Below are positions 29,501 to 42,560 of a DNA stretch of 64,000 bases, piece after piece. Below the pieces are notes generated by a model, which saw nothing but the letters and a program-made list of their open reading frames with translations, searched no databases and had not been told where the DNA came from. Each line of letters begins with the position of its first letter. Position 1 is the stretch's first letter. Source of the stretch: Sitta carolinensis (lineage: Eukaryota; Chordata; Aves; Passeriformes; Sittidae); assembly GCA_032173965.1 (NCBI GenBank), contig CM063287.1, positions 10,979,859 through 11,043,858 of the forward strand, given 5' to 3'. The translations under genes were made by a program, and so were the position numbers.

Positions 29501-30824
29501 CTGAGGTTAAAGAGCCCTCTACTGAAAGTTGTGTTTTCTCACAAGTTTGCTACACTCCATAACTTCCTGTTCTCCTCCACATCCCAGAACAGTTGCATTG
29601 ATCACCCAAGCAATAACAGCATAACCTCTGACGATAGCCAATACTGTAAAACAGACAAATCCTGGAGATATTCACCATGTTTATTAAAAATGCTTTGTCA
29701 TTCCACTGACAGCAACAGTGCTCACTAAGCCTGAACTTTTAATTGTCCAACATAACCAGAGAACAGTCTTCAAGGCCTACATTTAGCTAACTAATTGTAC
29801 AAATTTTTATGTGCCCAAGTGTTCTGCAGGCAATGAAGAAGAATATGCAGTTCTTCCTCTCAAACATGCACAGTATAAATTTTTAATCACTTTATTTGGG
29901 GAAAAAAAAAAGTTATGGAGTAAATAGAAAAGTGTCAATCCTTCCAAATTTTACAGAATATCATTTAAATTCCTTTTCAGTACAAAATTCAATGTAAAAA
30001 GAGAAAAATATGAGAAATTGTAAATAAATTGCAGTAAACTTTCCACTGATGGCAACTGGAGGATAAAACACAGTTTTCTGACACAGAGAAGGTTAAGAGG
30101 ACAAAAGAATGAATTGGGTGGACATGAAAAATTGAAGGAAAGACAAATTCGGAACTGATGTCAGGCCACACATTTTAATTGCGGAACTAAATGCCAGACA
30201 TTAACACAGAGCTGGGGTCATCCAGAGAACAATCAAAGGGCACTTGGGGGACATTGGGCACTGGGGTGCAGCAACTTCCTACAGAAAAGCTTAATAGTTT
30301 TCACTTACTTGTGCTGTAGCTGTGTTATATGAAATAGATAGCATAAACTGGGGTGCTCCTTCAAGACAGAGAAAAAAAACACAGAAAGAAAGAAAACAAT
30401 CATACCACTGAGGTTGTCAATTCTAAGCAAAAGAAAACTACAGCCATTCAAAACAAACTGTCCCTTTGGAGCAGAGGTCACCTTGTCAATATCAATCTTC
30501 TCATTTTGATGCACATTAAGAGCTATTGGAGTGTCCCCTTTCATCCTATGACTGTGAATTGACCTTACTGGCACTACTGAATACAATATGGTCATTTAGG
30601 GATGTGGTAATTATTGTTAACTGCACTAACAAAGTTAGCAGCACACAGGGCATCATTGCTCTGTATTGTATCTGGCTTGTATTGCCACCTGGCCTTTATT
30701 TTAAGAGATTTATTCTCATTTCATATGCCTTCACACAAACTACATACACATCAGTCTCTTATTTACAGTTATTTTCCATGGGATTCCCATTACAGTTTCT
30801 ACTAAAAAGGAGTTTTTTCACCTG

Positions 30825-30848
30825 AAAAAAAAAAAAAAAGCAAAAAAA
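30825..30848 (+). repeat. A15 run and satellite A8
   Basis: A15 at 30825-30839, then GC and A8. One of nine A-runs of at least 12 on the plus strand in this window. Confidence 0.85.
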
Positions 30849-33800
30849 AGCTGTTGTTTAAAAAGTCTGAATTAAACCTATAAAAAGTCATACTACACAA
30901 ACACAAATTATCATAGTACCATCCTGTATTCCCTATCTTCTGACAAAATACAATGCAGCAGGGTCAAGAGTGAGACCTCCTGCCAGGTGTTGCAGCCTGT
31001 TACCACAGAGGTGACACAACACACACCCCTGACACCTCTGATACAAACCAGCCCATCAGAAGCAAACCCCACCAAATTGCACCTCCCTCTCTCCAGGATT
31101 ACACTCCACTTCCAACATGAATCAAAAGGTAACACTGTCTCCAAGACTGGAGATGGGAAGAGCAGGTGCCTTTATGCATATGCATACTCCTTTTTGCGTG
31201 GCTCCTGAGCAGCTGCACCCCGGTGAGCCCGAGGTGGCCGTGCCAGGGGTGCAGTGGCCAGCCCAGGCACACAGAGAAGCCACAGTGCTTCCTCAGGCTG
31301 CAGCTTCCTTCGGTCTGAAACTGCCTTTACCGATTTACTGACGAAGATAGATAATGCGATCACCGCAGAGATGACTTTTTGTTAAAAGCAAAGAGAAATA
31401 ATCAATAGTAGCTTGGGCTGGAAAGGGACCTTGGAATTGATTTGGAGATGACATGCTGGGCTTAGGCCCAAAGCAGAGATCCTGGCCAAGCAGAGTCTAA
31501 TGCTTTTAGAGTTCATTTAAAGATGACCCAAAATTAAATTTCCAATTGTAGGGGTCTAATTCACTTCAGATTGTTTAGAAACACTGCTAAGAAAAAGAAA
31601 AATCCCAACACACGTACCCTTCTGAGGTTTTGGAGTTCAACTTAATAAATTTTTAAGCAGACCTTGTATTTTATCCTGTGCTTGTTCACTTTTGTTGCTA
31701 TAGGTTGTCACATTCTGCAAACCCAGAAGATCAATCAGAGGCAAGTTTCTCCGACAGCTTGCAAACACGACTGTTTTCTTCACACTGTTTCAATTCAGTG
31801 CTACTTCTGCCATAGACAGACCCACATATTTAAACCTATTTATTTTCCCTTGAAATGGATACAAAAAGCAGTAGTAAGGAGAAGGCACAATACTCCACCT
31901 ATTTAAACTAAACTCTCAAAAATATTTCACCTCGTTTTGCCATATCACAAGCACAACTTGAGAAGTTACCCGACTTTAGAGATTGCCACACATTCATCCC
32001 TCCAGACTGCAGCAGTCCCATCACATCAGATTCATCTGCAGTGCAGTCTTCCCTGCCAACTGTGCCAGAAGCATTTGCTTCACAACTGAGAGAAAAGTGA
32101 GAATAAACCCCATGGTGATGACCAGGCAAAAGGTCACTGAATCTCACTCTGCTGTGAAATGCCACTGAAAACATCCAGAAAAAGATCCAGAGCACCAGAA
32201 ATGCAGCAATGACAGAAAACATGTCATCTGCTACTCAGAGTATTTCAGTAGCTCCAGCAGCCTGAGCAGTACCTTTGCAGAGTTCTCAGTGCCAAAGCCC
32301 CAGTGTTTTTCCCTAAAGAAAGCATCACTCTGCAAAGACAAGGGAGATGGGGGTGAACATGGTGCAAAGAGGAAAAATAGAGGTGAAAAACACTTCTTTC
32401 AAGCAAGTCACACTCACTCTGACTGTTTCTTCAGCTGTGTCTTAACAAACAATTAATGGTAGATTTTCACACCACCACTCATTTGGCAGAAGATATTTAA
32501 GTCAATACAAAACTCAGATCGGATTTCAAATTAGCAAGATCACCAATGAATTATATGATGAGAACGATAGCAAGCCTGTGCTGGCACCAGGCTTCAGCTT
32601 GCCACCTGGTATTCCAGATTGCACTGATCCCAGCCTGTGCTGGTCCCCACCACCTGGTGCATTGCAAAATGCCTCTTCTGCAGTACTGCAAGGCTTTCTG
32701 AGCAGCCCTCTTGGAGGGAGGGCCCTTCTGTTTCCAAGGTCACCCACACTTCTAAGAAACAGCCTTGCAGAAAGGCTGCTGGGCTCCATCAGACCTTTAT
32801 TTGCATCTCAGCTCTGTAAGAACCACGCACCATTTCAGCCTGCTGACTGACCAGTGATCCTATCACTGCACTCCTCCTCATGACCAAGACTACTTTCTCC
32901 TGCCCATTTTGCTCATTGAAGGCAGCTGTCTCCTTGACATGATCCACAGTGAGCACCCTCACTCCAAAAGGGTGTGCATGTTTCTGCCCAAATCAGTTTC
33001 TCCTTGCCGCCAGAACGTTGTGGACCAGCTCTTTCCCTCTCCTGTTGAACCAGTTTGATAACAGCTCGTGCCCATCTCCGGGTCACAGCTGGGGCCAAAC
33101 CATGAAGCGAAGCATGCCCAGGTGTGCCCAGAGCACCCCTCAGAAAGCCCTGCTGTTCCTGGTAGAGGTATTTTGTGCTGTATCATCCTACCAGGAAGCA
33201 GAACTTCCTAAATGCAAGCAGAAAAATTCCCTATTCCAGAAACTGTATGGAGAAGGATCTGTTGCTATATTTAGCAACAGATAATTTTGTAAGTCCAAAC
33301 AATAATGAAATAATCAACTGCAGAGCAGAAGAGATCACATGCCTAACCTACATTGATGAACAGAGAGAAGTCATACCTGGGTCCAGACCAGATTCCCCAC
33401 CGAAACCTCTCTTCTGGCAGGACTAAGTCACCACTACAGTTGCACATAGGCAGCTCTGCATTGCTATTTATCTTCTTTAAAACTAACAGCAAAAACCTCC
33501 AGGGGTGAGGCCTGAAAAAAAATCAGCAGAGACTGCAAGCCTTGGCCAGGGCCTCTCTAGGAGTGCTCACAAGGACACAGCAGACAGTGCCTGGTGCTCC
33601 AGGCCTTGCCACTCCCAGGGACACAGCAGCTGGAGCCCATGCCAGAACACAATGTTCAGAAAGAAGCATAATCTGAAAAACATCAGCCTAGCCATCACCT
33701 TGCACTACACACAGCAAGTAATAGGACTGATAGACAATTCATAAAACCAACAGCATACTTAGCTTAGAAAGATATTTTCTTACATTAGTCAGTGGCTTCC

Positions 33801-34187
33801 AAGGAGCTTTCCAGCAATGCCAGGGAATCAGTAGTGCAGCAGATCCTTCCTTCTTACCTGGTTCCACCACCTTCTTTCAAGTGCAGCAGCTTTCAGGACT
33901 GTGCTCAGCCTTTACATGGACGAGCTTCAGCCACCTGGCACTGAAGATTTGATGCTGAAACACCTGCCAAGCAAGATCTGTTATCTCTCACCTTAATCAG
34001 AAAAGCCTGTGTCTCATCTTCTAGTTCACAGAACCCTAGCAAACCTGGGATCTAGCTGGCAGACCACTGTGGAGGGGAGCCAAGGGATTGCCAGGGACAC
34101 ACTGAGCCTGCCTGGGGGAGGCGCATTAGGTAGCTGGGGCTACAGCTGAGCTCCCTGGACAAAACAAGTACAGGTGAGCCAGAGAGT

Positions 34188-34328
34188 GACTTCACAATAT
34201 TTTGAGTTGGAAGGGTCCCCCAAGGATCACCAAGTCCAACTCCCTTACGTGGATGGCCCACACAGGGATTGAACCCATGCCTATGACCCACTGTTAGCAT
34301 CATTGTCTGGCCATTGAGCCAATAAAGG
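34188..34328 (-). mobile_element. tRNA-derived SINE with CR1-like tail (TguSINE1-like)
   Basis: On the minus strand the element starts with a tRNA-like head. It has an A box (TGGCTCAATGG, 34311-34321) and a B box (GGTTCAATCCC, 34265-34275), about 36 bp apart as in tRNA genes. The 3' part (34190-34245) reads GAGTTGGACTTGGTGATCC and CCCTTCCAACTCAAAATATT, the 3' tail of passerine CR1 elements. A tRNA head joined to a CR1 tail is the structure described for TguSINE1 in zebra finch, where CR1 machinery mobilises the SINE. The head has too many mismatches to be a tRNA gene. Boundaries are approximate. Confidence 0.75.
34256..34328 (-). promoter_or_regulatory. internal RNA polymerase III promoter of the SINE (A and B boxes)
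   Basis: The A box is at 34311-34321 and the B box at 34265-34275 in tRNA-like spacing. Both are near consensus, so the promoter may still bind TFIIIC, although activity cannot be judged from sequence. Confidence 0.55.
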
Positions 34329-37300
34329 ACTGGTGGAAGATCTGGTTGCATATTGGGAGGAAAGAAAAAATACATGATCTGGAATGAAAGCTGCCAAAAT
34401 GAAGTTAAATCATTATTATTTTTTAAAAATATCCCACATTTTCACTTCCAGGATAAAGATATATGGAACTACTGCTTTGTGACTCACAGCTACAAGCTTC
34501 TAAATCCAGCATCAGGAACACTAAAGGACATTTGCCATGTCATTGCTCTGTTTCCCACCTTGGCAAAAGCAGATAATTTATGATCTCTCTGCTATCAGAG
34601 TAGCTTAGAGGCTTCTTACACTTACATGAATAAAAACCGCTGAGACTATTAGAGTGGATGTAGAACAAAAATGCAAAATATATCTACTACATAACTCTCC
34701 ATATTAGCTATAGCTGGAAGGAAAATTGGAGGCTCAGCAGATTAATTGCTTTATTCATTATGGCAAATTATCCATTCCAAAAGGCAACTAGTGGCATGAA
34801 AATAATATGTATATGTTAGAGGACATTAGCAGAGAGGCAAGATTTCCCTACCATTAACAGCACTATTTATGTTTGTAACTTTACAACAAATTAGCCATGC
34901 ATTACAAAAGCTTCTCAACAGCTCTCTCAGTAGAAATTAAACCTTGAGCTCACACATATTGACATCTCTGTCCTCTCATAATAACAAACCTTAAATTAGA
35001 TAAATTAATACCTTTCTGCAGTGATTAGGAAAAAACACTGACTCAAATAGTGCAAGAGTAGCCTCAAAGGCGAAAGTCCACTTATCCTTTCCTCCCCTAA
35101 TATATGCTAATTTGTTCCAGTGAGGACATTAACATTTAAGAGCAGGCGGGTCTGCTTCACCTGCTCCAGTGCAGCAGAGAGCTGCTTTGGAGTGACAGCT
35201 GAAAGCCCAGTGGCACAGGCTGTCCCCAGGGACACGCTGTGTGCACACTCCAGCCCCCAGCAGGGGTGCATGGCCAGGGCCCCATTCCTGCCAGCAAGGT
35301 AAGAGAGCAAAGGAGAACGTCTTACAGGTTGGAATGCAGTAAGTCACTGACACTGTGAAAATCAGAGAAATATCTTCGAGGCTGAGAGAGCAAGAGCAAG
35401 GTGGTTCTGCTTTACACCATGAGGCACAGTTGAATGAAAGGCTCATTTCCCTATTAAGCCCTGTTACCCCAACAACAACAGGAGGAATTGTGTCCAATAT
35501 ATATTACAGTTCATTTCTTGAGAAGATGAAAGTGACATCTTTTAGTTTTCCAGAAGTGAAAGGCTGGATCGCTGTATTCCCCGCTTGCAAGCCTCAGGGA
35601 CTAACAGGCATCACTCCATCTGGGAGACAAAAATCTGCCCTTCCAGCTGAGACCATAACCCAAGAGTATTGATCAAACGTCCACCTCCCTTCCACATAAT
35701 AGAATTTCCTAGCGAGCTAATTGTTTTTCCTTCTTTCATCTCCATAAATGAGGTCAATGGCAAGGGCAAAGAAGAGAGAATTAGCTCTAAGTGTTCTTGG
35801 CTTCAAAGCAAGAGGAGACAGAGCTTCCAGATTTTGGAGAGTGCTCTACAGGATTTATAAAGTACCATGGGACCTTCCAAATATCTCAATTTAGAATTGC
35901 TTCAGCTTAGAACAAGGCTTGCCTGCATTGCCTAAAGATTTATGTTTTTCTACACCTGCTGTTACAGTTTGGCAATGCAACTTATAGGTCACTGATGGCC
36001 TTCATGCTCACCCTCTCACACCTCCCATCCACAGCTCCTAAAGCATTTTTCAAAATCACATAAGCTTCCCCAAACAATGTGGCAGCAGGCATGTAGCACA
36101 GTGCATGCCCATACCTTGTCCTCATTCCTTCTGCCTGCAGTGGCAGAGCTGAGCAGCACCTCCTGCCCCGCAGCCCCGAGGTGGGAGTGCAAGTGAGGCC
36201 AAGAGAGTCATGACAATGCAGGTTTAGATACACGCCCACATCTTGCTTACGGAAAGGAATACTCAAGCACCAGCGAAGGAGTCAACGACAGAATTAAAAC
36301 CCGATTCCTGAGAGAAAAGTGGGTACTTTGTCTTTCTCTTCCAAAAGAGGAATGATTCCCTGAGGTCCGGCCATCAGCCCTCCTCTCTTTTTCTCCCCTC
36401 AAAACACGGGCATTCCCTTGTGCAGTATAAAAACCCTACATTACTAACTCAGGCAGAATTAATAACAAGAATCAGGAATGATGGCCAGAGACAGGCAGCT
36501 GCAGACTTCTGCTTCTCTGGGTAAGGAAGCAATTAATTTGCTGCTGAACTCCCCACAAAATGTTTTCCCATATTTTGGAGACAGTTAGAATTGAAAAGTT
36601 ACACTGATAGTATAAACAGCAAGTTTTCCACCAGAAAGTTTAAAAAAAAAAATAAATTCAACCCACCTCCACGAGTCTATGCTGTACTTTTCCATGTCTG
36701 AGTCCCAGCACTATGACACAGCCTGAACACTGGTTGTATGTGATGAAGCCTCTGGCACACTCAGGGCTATCGCAGCACCTGCTTTACAACTCTCAGGTTA
36801 CCAGAGTCAAAACTGTCCAAGCACAAGAGCAGGGATGAGGCTCGTGGGGTGACAGGACAGCTATGCCCCCACCAGACCTTGTTCCTACCAGGCACCTCCT
36901 CTGCAGCATAGCTGGGAGAGCTCTCATCTGCTGGGCAGCCAACCCAACAGCCACAGGTGGAACAGTTTTATGCTCTCCCAATCAAGGCAAGGCACACCTC
37001 AGCTGTGAAATTTCCAGGTGTTTGCTGTTCTTTCATTACCACCAGCGCTGGAGCTGTAGAAAACAGTTTTTCGTTCTGGAAAGATGCCCTTAAAGCAAGC
37101 TCTGAGTTTTGTGGGGTTTGCAGAGGCCACCTCTCAAGAGGCACAACAGACCTGGCAGATGTTACTGGTCTCAAAGCAGACGAGGTACCCTGTCCTGAGG
37201 ACCAGACCCCATTTACCAAAAGCTACAACTTAAGGCCAATAGTAACACCATGTCCAACATTTGTAAATGGAATTCTGCAAAGCAAAAATTTTATTGGAAC

Positions 37301-40300
37301 ATTCTTGACACATTTACATATGCTTTCACCACACTTTTGCCAGAAAGGACACCTTATAGAGTAGAAAACCTGCCAAAACATATGCAGTTCCACCCTGGGA
37401 ATAATTTTTGAAGGTCTGTTCCTTCCTGGATGTGAGCAAAGGTTATTATGTGTCTAAAATAGATCCAGTCCAGACAGATGGAGCATCATGGGGAGAGAAG
37501 GACTGAACTCATGATCTGTTAGTTTCCTGAAGAGCCTTTTGTAATGAACTTTGTAAAAAGACTTTTTGTAAATCCAAGTGAATTAAATTGCTTTATATAG
37601 CACTGGGATAAACAGCTTATTGACAATTAGATTTTTTAAAATTGCTTAAGCAATGCATCTTGGAAACAGAAGAACAAGCAGGAAAAATTGGATAAAATAA
37701 TTTAAAAATTCACACCTGTCAGTAGGCTGGAAATTAAATCTCTTCCAAAAAAGAGTTTCTCATTTAAATCATATGAGCAATTCCATCAAAAATCAGGAGT
37801 TTATTATTTTCAGGAATAAAGATCTCTATCTTTCTTATCAAGTTCTGACCAGTCTCAGATCACAGAATCAACTATCAAGATCCTCAATAATCCATCTGTT
37901 CCCTGAGTTGTTACTGTCTGTAATGAACAATGTGCCCTAGAAACTATCACATGATCCAAAGACTTCTGAATCTTTAACAGGATGCAGTCTTGTAAGTTTT
38001 GCAGCCTTTCCTGATAATTTGTGAAAGGGCATAAAACACTACAAACAGATGCTGAAAATTTGAGCATAAAAGAGAATTCCTATAACATTGCAAAGTTTTT
38101 CTTTAGAGTCAAATACATATTATTCAAAAAAAACACACAAACACAAAAAAGCAGAACCAAAACAAGAAACTTATGATCTTAAGCTAAAACCAAGAAAGAG
38201 ACCTGAGACAATCTTATCATGAGACTGAAGTGATTTTCAGCTAATGTTATTTTAGCCTATCTTTGCCTGCATCATTTAACCCTGTTGTAGTCCAAAACTC
38301 TTGTTCTTACTCAGCCACTGAAATTCCAGGTTTGGTGCAAATCCCAGAGGGAAAATATGAGCACGTTTCAGTTCAGTCACAACTACCATACATCCCCTTC
38401 CTAGCCTGCTTCATCTCCAGCACAGTGGTTTTACTCCTTTCCCCATTCCTATGGAAGGAGCAATGCAGAGTAAAGGGTTCCTGATCACTCTTTATCTCTT
38501 TCCCAAAAATGGTGGTGGGGCTTCTGTCTCCAGATCCTACTGACTGTTCTACTCATGGGGAAACAACACAAATATTTGTTCAGGCAACTCAAAGTAAAAA
38601 CCTACTTCAAATATACGATTTGTGTTTGAGTGAACTTTTGAGTAAGCCAGTGTTTACCTAGTTTTGCTTACGTTCAGGCTACGGTCTTCTACTACTTAAA
38701 AAAAAGCTTGAGAACTCCTTCACAGATATTATCCACAGATAATTTAAAATGAGGCTTAAATGGCAACCTGTTTTAACCACAAAGTGTGAAATTAGTAAAT
38801 GGATGATACTGTAAAAATTCAAGTAGCTTTTAATATTGAATTTCTATGGATCATAGGTTTGTTTCATAGCTCCTATGAAACCTGCCCTTAAGAGTAAATG
38901 AAAAATAATAACAATACAAGTTTTCAAACATGTTTCAAGCGTGTTTCAATCATGACTGCCAGTGCAAGGGGGCTATAGCAGAAAAGGTAGGAAAAGCAAA
39001 AACTGGCTCAAGACTTTTCCCCCTCCTCTGCCTCCCCATGAGTTTTTGCCAAAGCAGATGACACACCAAACTGTGCTACATGGCAAACTGGAGTGGAGAA
39101 TTGATCCAAGTCAAAAGTACCTCCCCTGTTTTCTTTCTTTAGACACCACTGCTAAAGGAAATTGGCAACATTCACTTAGGATCACTGTCCAAATGCCCAC
39201 ATCCTTAGGCCATAATCTGAAACCCTGATTTTTCACTCAGGAAACCTGGCATTCAGCAACAGAAATTCAAAGCCAAAGAGCCAGTTGCTCCAGACTGCAT
39301 AGTCACAGATGACCCATCTCGGGTTCACTGCTAAGTTATCTTGGTGCCAAATAACTTTTCGACACAACAGTCTTCCAGCACAGGAATTTAAGAACCAACA
39401 AATGAGGGAAAATAGAACCCAGAAGGAAAATTAAAAAAAAAAAAAATGTGAAGACAAAACAAATTCTACTATACCCAGCAACATCTTGTGAAAAAGAAAT
39501 GCATGAAGGAAAGAGTTGTGGATAGCTCTTTATCTGATTTTATACAATCAGCATAGAATAGCTTTATTGCCTGCAGTATAAGCAACCCAACATTTTTAGT
39601 ACTGTATAGAAGCACATGTCTTTTTTGTACTAAAGAGAGTTAATTTTCATCTATTTCCTCCATTCAGGCAACTACTTAATACATTGATCTCTGTTGCATT
39701 TCCATTTTCTCCACCAATACATTTCTTATAATTGGAATGAGCTGCTCTATTAAGCTTCTTAATAGATTCTATGTTCTCAAAACCCAATAACTTCAGGACA
39801 ATACATTAAAATAGACAACAAATTAAGCTTGGTGTTTGCGAATGTGAGACCCCATCAACAATGACCTTTAAAGTTTACTGCAAGGACGCTGTTTAGAATT
39901 GGTTGCAGAGAAACCAGTATCTGATATGTGTAATTGCGTTAGTTTGTGCCAATGCTAAACACCCAGAGACTCTTTTGATGTCCAGGAACAAATTACAGAT
40001 TTGATGTGAAGCAGCAATGCACAGATGTGCAGATGTTAGTGAATTCACTTAGAGCTGTGGGTCCACAGTGGTTGTGGAATAAACAGGACCTCTGCATCAC
40101 CCAGCACAGCCAGCCTGGTCTGAGTGATGGAGTCTGGTCTTAGGTTTGTACATGCAAGCAGTGCTGAGCATTACACACAGCACAGAAGTATTTTGACAGT
40201 CTCACATATTTATTTTAATTATTTCAATTGGATCCAATAGCTATGCCACAATATAACATCATTAACTTAGTTTGAAATACCATGTGAATAGTTTTTATTT

Positions 40301-41673
40301 GCAAATCATTACAAAGATGTAATCCCATTTAAAAACAGCAAGCAGTATAAAATAATTCTTTCAAAGCTGGTTAGCCCTGGTATGATTTCTACCTCCACCA
40401 ATAGCTATACAGTTACCTTCACATACATTTAATATCACTTCTTAAGTCAGAGGGGTTTTCAGCCACAGCTGACAAACAAGGTGACCTGACCATGTGGAGG
40501 CTGAACACCTGAAACACACTGAGGAATTGGAGCCAGGGGAGGGGGATGCCTGACAGACAGACAGACAGACAGACACATTGCAAACTGCTGGAGAGGGTAT
40601 TTGCCAGATACCCACACCACAACCCAGCCTCGAGGACAGGGCAGGAGATTACAACTGCTCCAGCAGGTGTAGCACCAATTACAGCCTGAAATCAGACTGA
40701 AACATTACTAAGAGTCAGGAGGAATGAGGCCTGGTAGAGTGAATCTGGGTAGATAGCCCAAAATGGAAGATTGTCTTCATCTAGATTGATGCTTCCTGGG
40801 AAAGGTTTTATTTAAAAGTGAGTGCCCAGCAGCCCTTCACCTGGCATTGGCCTTTGCTAACCACTTCCACAAACAGCAACATGGGCAACATCAGCAACAC
40901 AGCCGCCCTCCTGGCTGCCAATCAACCCCTCACACCTCTATTTACTTTTAATTCCAGTGCCTGTTTCCTTGCAATTTCAGTTTCTCTTCCAGGTTACACA
41001 TTTCTGCAGCCTCACAGGGTGAACTGTTGCTGTTGAAATGCCCCTGCTCACAGGCAATTAGTCGGTATACACTTCGTGTGAAACACTTTGGCATACAGTT
41101 CATTTTGTATTACCCTGCCTGGATGACCTGTACGGCACCATCTACCAGCACATTACATTTTAGCACGGAAATCGTTGTACAAACGACTTTGCTTTTGTTA
41201 CAGTTTTTCATATTTGCCTCAAGCTTAATCACGAACACAGCCGCTAATTATTTGCACCTCCCACAGCGCTGACCGGGCTTATGCGAGATAAGAACAGTTC
41301 AGGCCCTCCTTCCACCACCTGCCAGCCCAGGACTGCTGCCAGCGATTCCCTCTGATAACCCAGGCTGTTCCAGCAGCCGAGGAGGAGCAGTAAATATTGT
41401 TTGTTTTCCTAGGGCAGTTTTACTTGGAGGCTGTGGAGAGGGATGTAGGGCTAGGCAGGATCACAGCCAAAACATTCCATGCTAAAACCAGGCCAAAAGC
41501 ACTGCAAGAGATGGCTGCCACTACTAAAACCAATATTTATTTAGTGTTTGGGGACTGAACCCAGGTACCTTTGTTAGCTGGCACGTGGTGGTTCTCCTCA
41601 AAAGCAGCATTAACATCTCTCCCAGTCATAGGGGCTGTAGCTATTTGCCCGCTGACAGAAATTCCAGCCTCCT
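34329..41673. other. intergenic, nothing recognised
   Basis: AT-rich to moderate GC (35.1-35.3 and 36.1-36.2 kb are richer). It holds A14 at 39433-39446 and the ACAG microsatellite. No exon is recognised on either strand. Confidence 0.55.
40552..40575. repeat. (ACAG)n microsatellite
   Basis: Six uninterrupted copies of the tetranucleotide acag/gaca. Confidence 0.9.
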
Positions 41674-42560
41674 CAGGGGCAGGGCTCCCTGGCACTGGAG
41701 CTTTCCCTGCCGTCCCTAAACCCGGGAGCAGGAGCAGCCGGCAGGGATCCCTGGCACTGGAGCTTTCCCTGCCCGCACTAAACCCGGGAGCGGGAGCAGC
41801 CGGCAGGGGCAGGGCTCCCTGGCACTGGAGCTTTCCCTGCCCGCACTAAACCCGGGAGCGGGAGCAGCCGGCAGGGGCAGGGCTCCCTGGCACTGGAGCT
41901 TTCCCTGCCCGCACTAAACCCGGGAGCGGGAGCAGCCGGCAGGGGCAGGGATCCCTGGCACTGGAGCTTTCCCTGCCCGCACTAAACCCGGGAGCGGGAG
42001 CAGCCGGCAGGGGCAGGGATCCCTGGCACTGGAGCTTTCCCTGCCCGCACTAAACCCGGGAGCGGGAGCAGCCGGCAGGGGCAGGGATCCCTGGCTACTG
42101 GAGCTTTCCCTCCCCGTCACTAAACCCGGGAGCGGGAGCAGCCGGCAGGGGCAGGGTCCCTGGCACTGGAGCTTTCCCTGCCCGCACTAAACCCGGGAGC
42201 GGGAGCAGCCGGCAGGGGCAGGGATCCCTGGTACTGGAGCTTTCCCTGCCGTCCCTAAACCCGGGAGCGGGAGCAGCCGGCAGGGGCAGGGCTCCCTGGC
42301 ACTGGAGCTTTCCCTGGCCCGCACGAAACCCGGGCGGAGCACCGCACGGGCTAGTACCTGGTTATGCTTTCCCTGCCGTCCCTAAACCGGGAGCGGGAGC
42401 AGCCGGCAGGGGCAGGGCTCCCTGGCACTGGAGCTTTCCCTGCCGTCCCTAAACCCGGGAGCGGGAGCAGCCGGCAGGGGCAGGGATCCCTGGCACTGGA
42501 GCTTTCCCTGCCGGCCCTAAACCGGGAGCGGGAGCAGCCGGCAGGGGCCGGCCCTGCCCC
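41674..42560. repeat. 68-bp GC-rich minisatellite, about 13 units
   Basis: Tandem units start (GAGCTTTCCC) at 41698, 41760, 41828, 41896, 41964, 42032, 42101, 42169, 42237, 42305, 42363 (degenerate), 42431 and 42499. Most are exactly 68 bp; the first is 62 bp with a 6-bp deletion, one is 69 and one about 58. Each unit carries CCCGGG, AGCGGG and CCGGCAGGGGCAGGG and about four CpGs. Units differ at two marker sites (CGCAC versus CGTCC, and GGCTCC versus GGATCC) in an interspersed pattern. 68 is not a multiple of 3, so the open frames through it are not real proteins. It lies about 1.7 kb beyond the BMS1 poly(A) site. Confidence 0.95.

Larger units (their letters stand above)
12201..34187. other. 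intergenic, mostly featureless
   Basis: About 22 kb with no recognisable exon or transposon body beyond the short repeats listed separately. Slightly GC-richer patches occur at 26.2-27.1 kb, 28.3-28.5 kb, 31.2-31.3 kb and 32.6-33.2 kb. Two minus-strand open frames at 31.2-31.4 and 31.9-32.2 kb are discussed as a weak candidate gene. No tRNA, rRNA or CRISPR-like structure is seen. Confidence 0.5.

Noticed and set aside
31400..31510. Possible CR1 fragment (GGCTGGAAAGGGACC)
   Set aside because: Only about 15 bases resemble the CR1 3' tail and the following bases do not continue the match.
32573..32665. Imperfect direct repeat starting AGCCTGTGCTGG, spaced 59 bp
   Set aside because: Identity is limited to about 12 bases plus scattered matches, too little to call a duplication or a family.
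34256..34328. tRNA gene on the minus strand
   Set aside because: A and B boxes are present, but the cloverleaf is not convincing and a CR1-like tail follows, so a SINE fits better.
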